From NCBI RefSeq assembly GCF_019355395.1, contig NZ_CP048829.1, positions 3,141,001-3,205,000 of the forward strand: 64,000 bases of DNA, given 5' to 3'. Made by a program: the position numbers and the translations under genes. Every line of letters starts with the position of its first letter. The stretch's first letter is position 1. Below the pieces are notes generated by a model. That model was not told the DNA's origin and did not search any database. It was given only the letters and a program-made list of their open reading frames with translations. Source of the stretch: Chordicoccus furentiruminis (lineage in GTDB: Bacteria; Bacillota; Clostridia; Lachnospirales; Lachnospiraceae). Shown in pieces: positions 62,288-64,000 of this stretch.

Positions 62288-62343
62288 CCGGACACAGGAA
62301 GCCCCGCTTCACATCGGTGAAAGCGGGGCTTTCCTGTGTCCGG
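62288..62343 (+). terminator. Long terminator-like hairpin after the BMP operon
   Basis: Twenty-two pairs with one bulge: CCGGACACAGGAA plus GCCCCGCTT on the 5' side and their complements on the 3' side, loop of 11 bases. No T-run follows on the plus strand. The rest of the 363-base gap to gdhA is AT-rich near its end; an ATG reading frame at 62394 lacks a ribosome site. Confidence 0.65.
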
Positions 62344-62525
62344 GGAAGAACGCTTCCTGCGGAAAGAAGAGGACGCATACATCAGGTGAATCTATGTATG
62401 AACAGAGAAACATAACAGCGGATTATCCGCCCGGTATTGGAATTGTCAAAGGGGAGAACATTCGGAACATGATTGTTTTGCATATAAAAAAGTACAATAA
62501 TTCTTTCTGTGTCCGAATTTTCGTG

Positions 62526-62554
62526 TTGTAGCACGGTAAAGCAGATGCTAAAAT
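62526..62554 (+). promoter_or_regulatory. Candidate promoter of gdhA
   Basis: TTGTAG and TAAAAT with a 17-base spacer, 39 bases before the start codon. The -35 is weak; an AT-rich stretch (about 62480-62525) directly upstream may aid it. Confidence 0.5.
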
Positions 62555-62571
62555 GACATCGTTTGAGTTAA

Positions 62572-63927
<1,356 letters not shown>

Positions 63928-63962
63928 TCTGCAGCAGGCGGACGGAACCGGCGGAACGCGGG

Positions 63963-63999
63963 TCCTGCCGTCTCTCTTCGGAGAGGCGGCAGGGCTTTT
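63963..63999 (+). terminator. Terminator of gdhA
   Basis: CCTGCCGTCTCT with AGAGGCGGCAGG (one G-U pair), loop CTTCGG, then TTTT reaching the window end. Confidence 0.8.
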
Positions 64000-64000
64000 G

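Noticed and set aside
62394-62531. Small plus-strand frame before gdhA
   Set aside because: No ribosome site; it overlaps the AT-rich region leading to the gdhA promoter.

Overview
The window is about 64 kb of moderately GC-rich DNA that looks like an ordinary chromosomal segment of an anaerobic Firmicute of the Clostridia, probably Lachnospiraceae-like. Supporting this are strong AGGAGG ribosome sites, sigma-A type promoters with 17-base spacers, lipobox lipoproteins without outer-membrane proteins, a single-chain class II glycyl-tRNA synthetase, pyruvate:ferredoxin oxidoreductase, pyruvate phosphate dikinase and a PPi-type phosphofructokinase. The genus call is inference. I saw no insertion sequence, prophage, CRISPR array or rRNA.

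Layout. 1-3.4 kb: the end of a DUF4190-like membrane protein, leuCD, and a convergent degV sharing a bidirectional terminator. 3.6-9.3 kb: a MacAB-like ABC export operon with two different adaptor proteins. 9.3-13.8 kb: a sugar-type ABC import operon (ATPase, two permeases, binding protein), all with overlapping start and stop codons; its binding protein also carries a C-terminal membrane segment. 14-15.7 kb: a lipoprotein with ten Ala/Ser repeats. 15.9 kb: tRNA-Pro(GGG) on the minus strand. 16-23.6 kb: an SPFH protein, M18 and M20 peptidases, an unknown acidic anchored protein and a YfhO-like membrane protein, followed by a 48-residue ORF on the minus strand.

24-36 kb: an ABC-F protein (YkpA type), two copies of a split DUF6077-like gene pair flanking nifJ, and an M16C metalloprotease with a probable TTG start. 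36-39.3 kb: era, recO and glyQS, ending in an unusually long nested hairpin. 39.5-43 kb: zinc-ribbon, TPM and SPFH proteins resembling Bacillus YdjG-YdjH-YdjI. 43-47.4 kb: PPi-phosphofructokinase and PPDK, each with its own promoter. 47.6-54.3 kb: an aminopeptidase P, an LtaS-like sulfatase, coaX, an AraC-type regulator with an 18-bp palindrome in its leader, and an XdhC-like protein with unusual domain order. 54.4-56.6 kb: an unknown minus-strand protein and an AlaA-like aminotransferase. 57-62.2 kb: a BMP-family nucleoside-type ABC uptake operon whose binding protein lacks a lipobox. 62.6-63.9 kb: NADP-type glutamate dehydrogenase.

Together these encode core fermentative carbon flow (PPi-PFK, PPDK, PFOR), nitrogen assimilation (GDH, AlaA), peptide turnover (M18, M20, M24, M16C), solute uptake and envelope functions. 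I found no clear new multi-gene defence or mobile system. The most unusual items are the nested hairpin after glyQS, the duplicated split DUF6077 pairs, the doubly anchored sugar-binding protein and the two-adaptor exporter.
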